Part shown: positions 18,229 through 26,393 of the stretch, piece by piece
Numbering within the stretch: position 1 is the first letter of the stretch
Layout: every line of letters begins with the position of its first letter
NCBI RefSeq assembly: GCF_027484205.1
Contig: NZ_JAIXUB010000030.1
Location: 51,259-115,258 of the forward strand
From: Flavobacterium sp.
GTDB lineage: Bacteria > Bacteroidota > Bacteroidia > Flavobacteriales > Flavobacteriaceae
DNA: 64,000 bases
Direction: 5' to 3'
Made by a program: the position numbers and the translations under genes
The notes under the pieces: generated by a model
The model's input: the letters and a program-made list of their open reading frames with translations, nothing else
Told to the model about the DNA's origin: nothing
The model's database searches: none

Positions 18229-18256
18229 CAAAATTAAAGAAGTAAAAATAGAACAA
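18229..18256 (-). promoter_or_regulatory. promoter of the rhodanese-thioredoxin gene
   Basis: On the minus strand, TTG (18256-18254) and TAATTTTG (18236-18229) are separated by 17 bp, an exact match to the TTG-N17-TAnnTTTG arrangement. The start codon at 18212 lies 16 bases further on. Confidence 0.7.
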
Positions 18257-18267
18257 TATAACAAATG

Positions 18268-19347
18268 TTACAAACTAAATATTTTATAACTCTGATGGGT
18301 TGTTTTTACAATGTTTTCAGTACGTTCTGGATGTGTGTCAGAGATGAATAATTGTCCAAATTCCTCTTGGTTAACCATTGATACAATTTTACTCACCCGA
18401 GTTTCATCTAATTTGTCAAAAATATCATCAAATAATAAAATAGGTTTTTCGCCACTTTGCTTTTTTACAAATTCAAATTGAGCGAGTTTCAAGGCAATTA
18501 AAAACGATTTTTGCTGACCTTGTGAACCGAATTTTTTGATTGGAAAACCATCAATTTGAAAAGCTAAATCATCTTTGTGAATTCCAACCGAGGTATATTG
18601 TAAAGCTCGGTCTTTCGCCAAATTTTGTTCTAATAACTGCAACGTCGAACCATCAAATAAATGACTTTCATAGACTAATTGAACTGTTTCAGCCAAACCT
18701 GAAATGGCTTGATGGTGTTTGTTAAAAATAGGCAAAAAATCATTGATAAATTGTTTTCTTTTTTCAAAAATTTTCTGACCTAAATCATTCAATTGTTCGT
18801 TGTAAATGGATAATGTATCTGTTTCAAAAACATGATTTAGTGCGAAATATTTTAGTAAAGCATTTCGTTGACTAATAATTTTTTGATATTGAATCAATTC
18901 TTGCAAATAGGAGGAATCCAATTGCGAAATAACACTATCGATAAATTTTCTTCTAGTTTCACTTCCTTCAATAATCAAATCATTATCTGCAGGCGAAATG
19001 ATTACTAGCGGAATAAATCCAATATGGTCAGAAAATTTCTCGTAAGTTTTTCCGTTTCTTTTCAGGATTTTCTTCTGACCTTTTTTAAAACTGCTTACAA
19101 TTTGTTCATTTCGTTCTGATTTTTCAAATTCGCCATCAATCACAAAAAATTCTTCATTATGTTTAATATTTTGAACCGCTAAGGGATTAAAATAACTTTT
19201 ACCATAAGCTAAATGATAAATTGCATCAAGCACATTGGTCTTTCCAATGCCGTTTTTACCAACAAAACAATTGATTTTAGAATCAAATTCGAATGTTGCT
19301 TCCGAAAAATTTTTATAATTGAATAAAGAAATTTTTTTTAAAAACAT
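18268..19347 (-). CDS. recF: DNA replication/repair protein RecF
   Basis: SMC-like ATPase loading RecA at single-strand gaps. It has 359 residues, normal length. Walker A is GKNGIGKT (residues 30-37) after the typical NYKNF start. The signature region is [17 protein letters not shown] and Walker [12 protein letters not shown] lies near the C-terminus. It is divergent from the YfgM-like gene, with 144 bp between starts. It is not next to dnaA/gyrB, as is usual in Bacteroidetes. Confidence 0.95.
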   Translation of the reverse strand: MFLKKISLFNYKNFSEATFEFDSKINCFVGKNGIGKTNVLDAIYHLAYGKSYFNPLAVQNIKHNEEFFVIDGEFEKSERNEQIVSSFKKGQKKILKRNGKTYEKFSDHIGFIPLVIISPADNDLIIEGSETRRKFIDSVISQLDSSYLQELIQYQKIISQRNALLKYFALNHVFETDTLSIYNEQLNDLGQKIFEKRKQFINDFLPIFNKHHQAISGLAETVQLVYESHLFDGSTLQLLEQNLAKDRALQYTSVGIHKDDLAFQIDGFPIKKFGSQGQQKSFLIALKLAQFEFVKKQSGEKPILLFDDIFDKLDETRVSKIVSMVNQEEFGQLFISDTHPERTENIVKTTHQSYKIFSL

Positions 19348-19462
19348 TTGTGATGGCTTACTATTGCTAGAAAAAGAGAAAAAAATAGTTCCCTTTTTTT
19401 TGGTGGGTGCAAATTATTGAAAAATATCGACAAAAATCGCTTTTAATTATCAATAAAAATTT

Positions 19463-19470
19463 TATTTTTG
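19463..19470 (+). promoter_or_regulatory. -7 box of the YfgM-like gene
   Basis: TATTTTTG, perfect TAnnTTTG, 21 bases before the ATG. Confidence 0.45.
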
Positions 19471-19491
19471 CGCACACTAAATTAAATTTAA

Positions 19492-20286
19492 ATGGCAACT
19501 TATAATAAGAGAGGTTACAAAACACCAAAAGAAAAAGAAGAGAAAGTAGATACTAATTTTATTGAAGAAAATGTAGATGTTGATGCTAAAGATAGTGCAA
19601 CGGCAAAAGCGTTTGACGCATTAGATGAAACAGCATCGAAAACAGAAGATTTTGTTGCTAGAAATCAAAAATACATCTTAGGTGCTTTGGCAGCTATTGC
19701 AATTGTAACTATTGGATACTTATTATATCAAAGATTTGTTGTTGAACCAAATCAACAAGATGCTGCAGATGAATTATTTGTTACACAACAAAATTTCCAA
19801 AAAGCGGTTGATGCAACTGATGCAAAAGCTCAAGATTCATTATTCAATTTAGTTATTAAAGGTTCAGAAGGAAAACAAGGTGCAGCTGAAATTGCTAACC
19901 AATTCTCTGGAACTGATGCAGGAAATTTAGCTCACTATTATGCAGGTATTTCTTATTTGAATTTGAAAAAATATGATGATGCAATTAAATCTTTAGAGCA
20001 ATTTTCTTCAAAAGATACTTTCTTAAGTGCTTTTGCTCTTGGCGCAATTGGTGATGCTTATTCACAAAAGAACGATGCTAAACAAGCTTTAGAATTCTAC
20101 GTGAAAGCAGCAGGAATGAATCCAAATGAATTAACATCTCCAAGATATTTATTAAAAGCAGGTCAAACTTCTTTATCATTAGGAAATAAAGCGGATGCTT
20201 TAAAATATTTCACTGAAATTAAAGAAAAATATGAATCTGCTCCAGAAGCTCAATCAATTGATGCTTTGATTGGAATGGCTCAATAA
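19492..20286 (+). CDS. TPR membrane protein (YfgM-like)
   Basis: 264 residues: a charged cytoplasmic N-terminus (1-58, Lys/Glu/Asp-rich), one transmembrane helix at 61-80, then a periplasmic domain with at least three TPR units (AHYYAGISYLNLKKYDDAI, AIGDAYSQKNDAKQALEFY, LLKAGQTSLSLGNKADALKY). The architecture matches YfgM/TolA-like TPR proteins that interact with chaperones or the translocon; the function here is inferred only from that. ribH follows across a palindromic repeat block. Confidence 0.85.
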   Translation: MATYNKRGYKTPKEKEEKVDTNFIEENVDVDAKDSATAKAFDALDETASKTEDFVARNQKYILGALAAIAIVTIGYLLYQRFVVEPNQQDAADELFVTQQNFQKAVDATDAKAQDSLFNLVIKGSEGKQGAAEIANQFSGTDAGNLAHYYAGISYLNLKKYDDAIKSLEQFSSKDTFLSAFALGAIGDAYSQKNDAKQALEFYVKAAGMNPNELTSPRYLLKAGQTSLSLGNKADALKYFTEIKEKYESAPEAQSIDALIGMAQ

Positions 20287-20287
20287 A

Positions 20288-20357
20288 TTAGTATTCAGTA
20301 TTCAGTGTTCAGTTAGCAGATGTTACTGAACACTGTAAACTGAACGCTGAACACTAA
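20288..20357. repeat. palindromic intergenic repeat block before ribH
   Basis: Built from TTCAGT/ACTGAA words. The left arm (20288-20313) is an imperfect inverted repeat of the right arm (about 20325-20357), so transcripts can fold into a long hairpin. TCAGTGTTCAGTTAGCAGA at 20302-20320 matches 24580-24598 at 18 of 19 bases. It starts just after the upstream stop and ends 4 bases before the ribH ATG. Confidence 0.75.
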
Positions 20358-20361
20358 TAAT

Positions 20362-20859
20362 ATGGCTACAGCTAATAAAAACTTATCAAATTACGATAAA
20401 AATACAATCCCAAACGCGAAAGATTTTCGGTTTGGGATTGTTGTTTCTGAATGGAATGACCACATCACTGAAGGACTTTATAAAGGAGTAATTGATGCAC
20501 TTTTAGATTGTGGTGCAATACAAGAAAATATCATTCGTTGGAATGTTCCTGGAAGTTTTGAATTGGTTTATGGAGCACAACGCATGATTGTTACGCAAGA
20601 AGTTGATGTTGTAATTACGATTGGTTGTGTAATCAAAGGTGAAACAATGCATTTTGAATTTGTTTGCGAAGGTGTAACACAAGGAATTAAAGATTTAAAT
20701 GTTCAAACCGACGTTCCAGTAATATTTTGTTTGCTAACAGATAATAACGAGCAACAGTCAATCGATAGAAGTGGTGGAATTCACGGAAATAAAGGAACAG
20801 AAGCTGCGATTGCTGCTATAAAAATGGCAGATTTAAGAAAGAAATCGGAAAATAAATAA
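20362..20859 (+). CDS. ribH: 6,7-dimethyl-8-ribityllumazine synthase
   Basis: Condenses 5-amino-6-ribitylamino-uracil with dihydroxybutanone phosphate in riboflavin synthesis. It has 165 residues. Visible motifs: FGIVVSEWNDHITEGL (N-terminal substrate loop), NVPGSFEL, IGCVIKGETMHFEFV with the catalytic His, and PVIFCLLTDNNEQQ. The C-terminal GNKGTEAAIAAIKMA helix is complete. No other rib genes are adjacent. A terminator follows. Confidence 0.95.
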   Translation: MATANKNLSNYDKNTIPNAKDFRFGIVVSEWNDHITEGLYKGVIDALLDCGAIQENIIRWNVPGSFELVYGAQRMIVTQEVDVVITIGCVIKGETMHFEFVCEGVTQGIKDLNVQTDVPVIFCLLTDNNEQQSIDRSGGIHGNKGTEAAIAAIKMADLRKKSENK

Positions 20860-20890
20860 TTCAATTTTTAAGTTTTAAAATATAAAATTT

Positions 20891-20922
20891 AAACCTGCTT
20901 TTCTTTAAAGTAGGTTTTTTCT
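20891..20922 (+). terminator. intrinsic terminator after ribH
   Basis: AAACCTGCTTT (20891-20901) pairs with AAAGTAGGTTT (20907-20917), one G:U pair, 5-base loop, T-run after. Confidence 0.85.
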
Positions 20923-20964
20923 TTTTTAGTAAGTTCTTAACTATAATAAACAATAGATTTTCCT

Positions 20965-20981
20965 TAAATTTGCTAACTTTG
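20965..20981 (+). promoter_or_regulatory. tandem -7 boxes upstream of mutL
   Basis: TAAATTTG (20965-20972) and TAACTTTG (20974-20981) are both perfect TAnnTTTG boxes, 9 bases apart. Initiation from the second would begin close to the 10-codon ORF at 20992-21024, whose stop codon directly abuts the mutL ATG. Confidence 0.5.
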
Positions 20982-21024
20982 GTTTTTAACCATGAACAAT
21001 AAACTCCAAACCATAAACGAATAA

Positions 21025-22902
21025 ATGTCAAGCATAATTCAATTACTTCCCGATCATGTTGCTAACCAAATTGCTGCTGGTGAAGTGGTGCAACGTCCTG
21101 CTTCAGTAGTGAAAGAATTACTAGAAAATGCTGTTGATGCTGGTGCAACTGATATAAAATTAATTATAAAAGATGCCGGAAAATCTTTGGTTCAAGTAAT
21201 TGACAACGGTAAAGGAATGAGTGTAACCGATTCAAGATTGTGTTTTGAACGTCATGCAACCTCAAAAATAAGACAAGCAGAAGATTTATTTTCGTTGCAT
21301 ACAAAAGGTTTTCGAGGTGAAGCCTTAGCATCGATTGCTGCCATTGCTCATGTTGAAATGAAAACCAAACAAGAGCAAGACGAATTAGGAACACACATCA
21401 TTATAGAAGGTAGTAAGTTCGTTTCACAAGAACCATCAGTTTTGCCTAAAGGAACTTCATTTGCGGTAAAGAATTTATTTTTTAATATTCCGGCAAGACG
21501 TAATTTTCTAAAATCGGAAACGGTTGAATTTCGTCATATTGTTGATGAATTTCAGCGGGTAGCCTTAGCACATCCAAACATTTATTTCACAATGTATCAC
21601 AACGGAAGTGAAATGTTTAATCTTCCAAATTCCAATTTTCGTCAGCGAATTGTGAATATTTTTTCGGGTAAAACCAATGAAAAATTAGTTCCAATTCAAG
21701 AAGAAACCGAAATTGTAACCATCGAAGGATTTGTTGGAAAACCTGAGTTTGCTAAGAAAAATCGTGGTGAACAATTCTTTTTTGTAAATGATAGATTTAT
21801 AAAAAGTGGTTATTTACATCATGCCGTGATGGCCGCTTATGAAGGTTTGTTGCCTAATGGTTCGCAGCCAACGTATTTTATCTATTTAAATGTTCCTCCA
21901 AATACAATTGATATCAATATTCATCCAACAAAAACGGAAATAAAGTTTGATGACGAACATGCTTTGTATGCCATTTTACGTTCTACAATTAAGCACAGTT
22001 TAGGACAGTTTAATGTGGCGCCTGTTTTAGATTTTGATAGAGATCCTAATTTAGACACACCTTATCAATATCAGAATAAGACTGCGGAATATCCAACAAT
22101 TCAAGTTGATAGTACCTTCAATCCATTTGCAAATGAATCAAGTGATAGCGAACTAACAAAGCAAAATAAACAATTTTCTGGCAGCTCATCTTCTTATAAA
22201 AAACAAGAAGTCGCAGGTTCTAATTGGGAAAGTTTGTATGTTGGATTAAAAAATGATACTTCAGAAGTGGAAACTTTTTCATTTGAAAGTGAAGAAGTGA
22301 CAGCATCTTTATTTGACGAGAAAGAAGAAGAGCAAACCGTTAATAGAACGTATCAAATTCATAAAAAATACATTGTTAGTCCTATTAAATCAGGAATGGT
22401 CATTATGGATCAAGGTCGTGCACATCAACGTATTTTGTATGAGCAATTTCTAACGAATATGACGGTTCAGCAAGCGTCAAGTCAGCAGTTGTTGTTTCCT
22501 TTACAAATGTATTTTTCAAATAATGAACTGAAATTAATTGCCGAATTACAACCTTCTTTAGAGAACACTGGATTTGTTTTTGAAGCTTTTGATTCAGATT
22601 CTGTCCATATTTCTGGAATTCCTGTGAATACTACAGAAAGTGAAATTTCAATGGTTTTAGAGCAATTACTTTCCGATTTGCAAGACGGAATACCGGATAG
22701 TAGTTTCAGTCAAAACGATACAATTGCTAAATCTATGGCTAAAAGTTTAGCTGTAAAAACGGGAACCTATTTAACAGAAAAAGAGCAGGAAAGTTTGGTT
22801 AACAATCTTTTTGCTTGTAAAGAACCAAATGTTTCGCCTTTTCAAAAACCTACTTTCATAACGATGCGTGTGGAAGATATTGATAAACGATTTGCCCTAT
22901 GA
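21025..22902 (+). CDS. mutL: DNA mismatch repair protein MutL
   Basis: 625 residues. The GHKL ATPase domain is intact: ELLENAVDAG (28-40), DNGKGM (60-65), TKGFRGEALASI (93-104) and RHATSKI. The Ser/Gln-rich linker covers about 360-440. In the C-terminal domain the place of the endonuclease motif DQHAx2Ex4E reads DQGRAHQRILYE (462-473): the His, the following Ala and the first Glu are changed. The late motif reads ACKEPNVSPFQKP instead of ending CPHGRP. Nicking activity is therefore doubtful. The ATG follows the stop of a 10-codon ORF with no gap (TAAATG). The next gene, a rhomboid, overlaps by 4 bp. Confidence 0.95.
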   Translation: MSSIIQLLPDHVANQIAAGEVVQRPASVVKELLENAVDAGATDIKLIIKDAGKSLVQVIDNGKGMSVTDSRLCFERHATSKIRQAEDLFSLHTKGFRGEALASIAAIAHVEMKTKQEQDELGTHIIIEGSKFVSQEPSVLPKGTSFAVKNLFFNIPARRNFLKSETVEFRHIVDEFQRVALAHPNIYFTMYHNGSEMFNLPNSNFRQRIVNIFSGKTNEKLVPIQEETEIVTIEGFVGKPEFAKKNRGEQFFFVNDRFIKSGYLHHAVMAAYEGLLPNGSQPTYFIYLNVPPNTIDINIHPTKTEIKFDDEHALYAILRSTIKHSLGQFNVAPVLDFDRDPNLDTPYQYQNKTAEYPTIQVDSTFNPFANESSDSELTKQNKQFSGSSSSYKKQEVAGSNWESLYVGLKNDTSEVETFSFESEEVTASLFDEKEEEQTVNRTYQIHKKYIVSPIKSGMVIMDQGRAHQRILYEQFLTNMTVQQASSQQLLFPLQMYFSNNELKLIAELQPSLENTGFVFEAFDSDSVHISGIPVNTTESEISMVLEQLLSDLQDGIPDSSFSQNDTIAKSMAKSLAVKTGTYLTEKEQESLVNNLFACKEPNVSPFQKPTFITMRVEDIDKRFAL

Positions 22903-23702
22903 TGAATATCACGCCTGTTGTAAAACAACTTTTGATAATTAATATTATCTTTTTTATTGGAAGTCAATTAGTTCCAATAGCAGATACTTATTTTGCTTTG
23001 TATTATTTTGAAAATCCAATGTTCAAGTTTTGGCAGCCATTAACTCATATGTTCATGCATGGTGGAATTTCTCATATTTTCTTTAACATGTTTGCATTGT
23101 ACTCCTTTGGAAGTGCTTTAGAGCATTTTTGGGGTGGAAAAAAATTCTTGTTTTTTTATATTTCTTGCGGATTAGGTGCAGCGTTATTGCATACTTTAGT
23201 AAATTATTTACAAATTCAATCTTTGATGAATTCAGTTTCAGAATTAAATTTCACTAATTCAGAAATCAAAGTTTTGTTGAATTCAGATTTAAGGAATGTT
23301 TTTGATGAAAGTGGGAAAATGATTGCTAGTAATTTCCAAGCAATACTTGAAAGGGTAAATTGCATGCAAGAACAATATAATGTTATTGAACAAGCTAATT
23401 TAATTTCAAGAAGTACTGCCGTTGGCGCTTCTGGAGCTGTTTACGGCCTTTTAGTTGCATTTGCTTTTATGTTTCCAAATGCTCAATTAGGAATTATGTT
23501 TATTCCAATTCCAATAAAAGCTATGTATTTTGTTCCTGGAATTTTAGCAATTGATCTAGTTTTAGGTTTAAAAGGAAGTTCTATTTTTGGAGCTGGAAGT
23601 ACTGGAATTGCACATTTTGCACATCTTGGTGGTGCATTAACAGGTTTTATAATGATGTGGTATTGGAAAAAAAATCAGTTTAACCATAAACGTTGGAATT
23701 AA
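22899..23702 (+). CDS. rhomboid family intramembrane serine protease (first of two)
   Basis: 267 residues with six transmembrane segments. Catalytic Ser sits in GASGAVYG and catalytic His in AHFAHLGGAL; the HxxxN-type HIFFNMF of TM2 is present. Between TM3 and TM4 there is a ~60-residue polar insertion (about 105-165) without membrane character, which would form a large soluble loop. Its start overlaps mutL by 4 bp (ATGA) and the second rhomboid gene begins immediately after its stop, so mutL and the two rhomboids are one operon. Confidence 0.92.
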   Translation: MMNITPVVKQLLIINIIFFIGSQLVPIADTYFALYYFENPMFKFWQPLTHMFMHGGISHIFFNMFALYSFGSALEHFWGGKKFLFFYISCGLGAALLHTLVNYLQIQSLMNSVSELNFTNSEIKVLLNSDLRNVFDESGKMIASNFQAILERVNCMQEQYNVIEQANLISRSTAVGASGAVYGLLVAFAFMFPNAQLGIMFIPIPIKAMYFVPGILAIDLVLGLKGSSIFGAGSTGIAHFAHLGGALTGFIMMWYWKKNQFNHKRWN

Positions 23703-24569
23703 ATGAGTAGGATATTTGATGATATTAGATTGCAATATAAAATTGGCGACATAACAAATAAAATAATTTATTGGAATGTTGGATTATTTCTGTTGTCAAT
23801 ACCTCTTTTTTTTATTTTTAAAGAATATCGTTTTGCCTATCCAAATTGGTTGGCTCTATCATCAAATCCAAATGATTTTTTGATATTTCCTTGGACATTT
23901 TTTACATATGCTTTTCTTCATTCAGGTTTTTGGCATTTGTTTTTTAATATGGTGATGCTCAATTTCTCAGGAAGATTGTTTTTGACATTTTTTACACAAA
24001 AGCAGTTTTTAGGGTTGTATTTTTTAAGTTCAATTTTTGCAGGTTTGGCATTTGCAATTGCCTATTATTTTATGGGAATCAGCAACGTAATTGTTGGAGC
24101 TTCAGCCGCAGTTTTATCTATTTTAGTTGCCACAACTACCTATCAACCTTTGATGTATGTTCGCTTATTGTTAATTGGAAATGTAAAGCTTTGGCATATA
24201 ACAGCTGTATTACTTATTTTAGACGTAATGCAAATTTTGATAGAAAATACTGGTGGACATATTGCCCATCTTGCTGGAGCACTTTTCGGATTTTTATACA
24301 TAAAACTTTTGCAAAACGGAACCGATTTAAGTAATATAGTAACCAACATTATCAATTTTTTTGTTAATTTGTTTCAACCGAAGAAGGCAACACCATTCAA
24401 AAAAGTGCATGTAAATTCAAAAAAAACTAATACTTCTTCGCAAAGTAAAATCGTAGTAAAAGACAAAACACAACAACAAATTGATGAAATTTTAGATAAA
24501 ATTAGTCAATCAGGTTATGATAGTTTGACCGCTGAAGAAAAAGAATTTTTGTTTAAAGCAGGTAAATAG
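23703..24569 (+). CDS. rhomboid family protein (second of two) with C-terminal soluble tail
   Basis: 288 residues. About six transmembrane segments in residues 20-205, with HLFFNMVML in TM2, the serine motif GASAAVLS and the His motif HIAHLAGALFGF. The fourth residue of the usual GxSG is Ala, not Gly; Ser and His are both kept, so activity is possible but the oxyanion region differs. The C-terminal ~60 residues are soluble and end in a conserved small helical module (QIDEILDKISQSGYDSLTAE). It abuts the first rhomboid gene. Confidence 0.9.
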   Translation: MSRIFDDIRLQYKIGDITNKIIYWNVGLFLLSIPLFFIFKEYRFAYPNWLALSSNPNDFLIFPWTFFTYAFLHSGFWHLFFNMVMLNFSGRLFLTFFTQKQFLGLYFLSSIFAGLAFAIAYYFMGISNVIVGASAAVLSILVATTTYQPLMYVRLLLIGNVKLWHITAVLLILDVMQILIENTGGHIAHLAGALFGFLYIKLLQNGTDLSNIVTNIINFFVNLFQPKKATPFKKVHVNSKKTNTSSQSKIVVKDKTQQQIDEILDKISQSGYDSLTAEEKEFLFKAGK

Positions 24570-24570
24570 T

Positions 24571-24630
24571 ATTTAGTGATCAGTGTTCAGTTTGCAGAGA
24601 ATAGTTAACAGTTTTCAGTTTGCAAATAAT
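24571..24630. repeat. intergenic repeat block before the EEP-family gene
   Basis: Two copies of a CAGTnTTCAGTTTGCA-like word (TCAGTGTTCAGTTTGCAGA at 24580-24598; GTTTTCAGTTTGCAAA at about 24611-24626). The first is 18/19 identical to 20302-20320 before ribH. Confidence 0.65.
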
Positions 24631-24635
24631 AAAAT

Positions 24636-24643
24636 TAACTTTG
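24636..24643 (+). promoter_or_regulatory. -7 box of the EEP-family gene
   Basis: TAACTTTG, perfect TAnnTTTG. It lies between a possible TTG start at 24620 and the ATG at 24656, so only the ATG can be used on this transcript. Confidence 0.5.
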
Positions 24644-24655
24644 CGGCAATGTAAT

Positions 24656-25702
24656 ATGAAGAAACTCTCATGGTTTAATAAAGTAATGTATTTTTTCAAT
24701 ATAGTGTTGACTGTATTGACTTTTCTTGCTTATGTTTTACCATTCCTTGCTCCAAAATTATTTCCTTTTTTATCGGTTTTAACTTTGGTTTTGCCTTTGT
24801 TCTTAATTGTTAATGCGTTGTTTTTTGTTTATTGGATGTTACAAATGAAACGCCAAATGGTTCTTTCGGGCATTGTTCTAGTTTTGGGAATTACATTTGT
24901 AAATAAGTTTTATAAGTTTTCATCTCATGATATTCCAAAAGAAGAAAGTGATATTGTAGTAATGAGTTACAATGTTCGATTGTTTAATTTATTTCAATGG
25001 ATTGAACGCGAATCGGTTAAAGAGGATATCAAAGCTTTTATAAACGATCAAAATCCAGATGTACTTTGCATTCAAGAATATTCTGAAACCGCAAATGTTG
25101 ATTTGAGAATTTACAAGCATAAGTTTATTTTTATGCAAGGAAATAAAATTAGAACAGGTCAAGCCATTTTTTCTAAGTTTCCCATTGTGAATAAGGGAAA
25201 TATAGAGTTTCCTGAATCGGATAATTTGATTGTTTATGCCGATGTTCGTAAAGGAAATGATACGATTAGAGTATATAATATGCACTTGCAATCTATAAAA
25301 ATTTCTCCAGATGTAACAGAATTAGAAAGCAATGTCGAAACAATAAATCAAAAAAAATCGGAAGCCGTTTTTAAAAGAATTGGTCAAGCTTTTACTAAGC
25401 AACAAGTGCAAGCAGAGATTTTAATGAAGCACAAAAAAGAGTGTCATTATCCAATGATTATTTGTGGTGATATGAACAATAGCGCTTTTTCTTATGTTTA
25501 TAGAAGTATAAAAGGTAATCTAAATGATTGTTTTGAAGAAGCAGGAAAAGGATTTGGGGAAACCTATAACTTCAAATATTATCCGGCAAGAATTGATTAC
25601 ATTTTTGCAGATAAATCTATGAAAGTAAAAAGCTTTCAAAATTATCCACAATTTAAAAACTCCGATCATTATCCAATAGTAGCTCGTTTGAAAATGGAGT
25701 AG
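24656..25702 (+). CDS. endonuclease/exonuclease/phosphatase family membrane protein
   Basis: 348 residues from ATG 24656. Three N-terminal transmembrane helices (about 8-80) are followed by an EEP-fold domain. Motifs: MSYNVRLFN (catalytic Asn), DVLCIQEYSE (metal-binding Glu), YNMHLQS (His), CGDMNNSAFSYVY (Asp/Asn pair) and DYIFAD...SDHYPIVARL (final Asp-His). All active-site residues are present. The substrate could be a nucleic acid, lipid or phosphoester; membrane anchoring is typical of a Bacteroidetes subgroup. Convergent with wbqC, with only 3 bases between the stops. Confidence 0.9.
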   Translation: MKKLSWFNKVMYFFNIVLTVLTFLAYVLPFLAPKLFPFLSVLTLVLPLFLIVNALFFVYWMLQMKRQMVLSGIVLVLGITFVNKFYKFSSHDIPKEESDIVVMSYNVRLFNLFQWIERESVKEDIKAFINDQNPDVLCIQEYSETANVDLRIYKHKFIFMQGNKIRTGQAIFSKFPIVNKGNIEFPESDNLIVYADVRKGNDTIRVYNMHLQSIKISPDVTELESNVETINQKKSEAVFKRIGQAFTKQQVQAEILMKHKKECHYPMIICGDMNNSAFSYVYRSIKGNLNDCFEEAGKGFGETYNFKYYPARIDYIFADKSMKVKSFQNYPQFKNSDHYPIVARLKME

Positions 25703-25705
25703 TTA

Positions 25706-26320
25706 CTACAACAATTTTTGGCTTTTTAAATAATCTAAAGCATATCTACCTTCATTGAAAAGCAAATCTAAAATGCTTAAATTATTGATAAATCCGTGCT
25801 TATCTCCAAAAACTTGTGTGTAAGAATCAAATGAATTGTTGTCTTTTTTTCCGTTAATCAATTGGCGATAATCAGTCTTATCAATAACTTCATGAAAATA
25901 TTCTGAAGTTTCATCATAGGGAAAATCTAGTTTTAAACATTTAGAAGCAAATTCCATCGTTTCAAAATTCAAATCCATCAAAAAGGTATGTTTCTTTTGA
26001 AAAATAGGAGCCAAGTCGTCTTCAAAATATTCAAAAAAAGGAGACGTTCTGTAGGCTGCTTCAAGTGATTTGAAGTGCTGTTTTTGCCAATCAAAAGCGG
26101 CTTCAATTTTTACATCTTTTGTTTTTTGATGAGCTTCTTTAGTATGTTTTATGGGAATATTTAATAACTGAATGCCATTTGGACTGTAAATGTGCATTCG
26201 GTTTCTATTAGTTTGTTTTTGAAAATTATCATCCATTTCAAATGTCACTTTTTCTGCTTTAGCGATAGCAACAAATTGCGAAATTGAAGGAAAATAGGAT
26301 GGATGTATGAGTATGTTCAT
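25706..26320 (-). CDS. WbqC family protein
   Basis: 204 residues, soluble. The N-terminus HPSYFPSISQFVAIAKAEKV and the segment NRMHIYSPNGIQLLNIPIKH are characteristic of the WbqC family, which is linked to polysaccharide or aminosugar pathways but not well defined. Last gene of the parA-parB-DUF5683-dapB-lepB-wbqC run. A strong hairpin repeat fills the gap to lepB. Confidence 0.88.
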   Translation of the reverse strand: MNILIHPSYFPSISQFVAIAKAEKVTFEMDDNFQKQTNRNRMHIYSPNGIQLLNIPIKHTKEAHQKTKDVKIEAAFDWQKQHFKSLEAAYRTSPFFEYFEDDLAPIFQKKHTFLMDLNFETMEFASKCLKLDFPYDETSEYFHEVIDKTDYRQLINGKKDNNSFDSYTQVFGDKHGFINNLSILDLLFNEGRYALDYLKSQKLL

Positions 26321-26323
26321 CGA

Positions 26324-26388
26324 GTTACGAGTTTCAGGTTACGAGTTTCAGGTAAAGAACTTTAAACTCGTAACCCGAAACCCGTAAC
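26324..26388. repeat. palindromic intergenic repeat block before wbqC
   Basis: Arms 26324-26345 and 26367-26388 (22 bases each) are inverted repeats with two mismatches, both of which become G:U pairs in the minus-strand RNA. Each arm is itself repetitive (GTTACGAGTTTCAG-GTTACGAG). The block fills nearly all of the lepB-wbqC gap and ends 3 bases from the wbqC start codon. Confidence 0.85.
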
Positions 26389-26393
26389 ATTTT

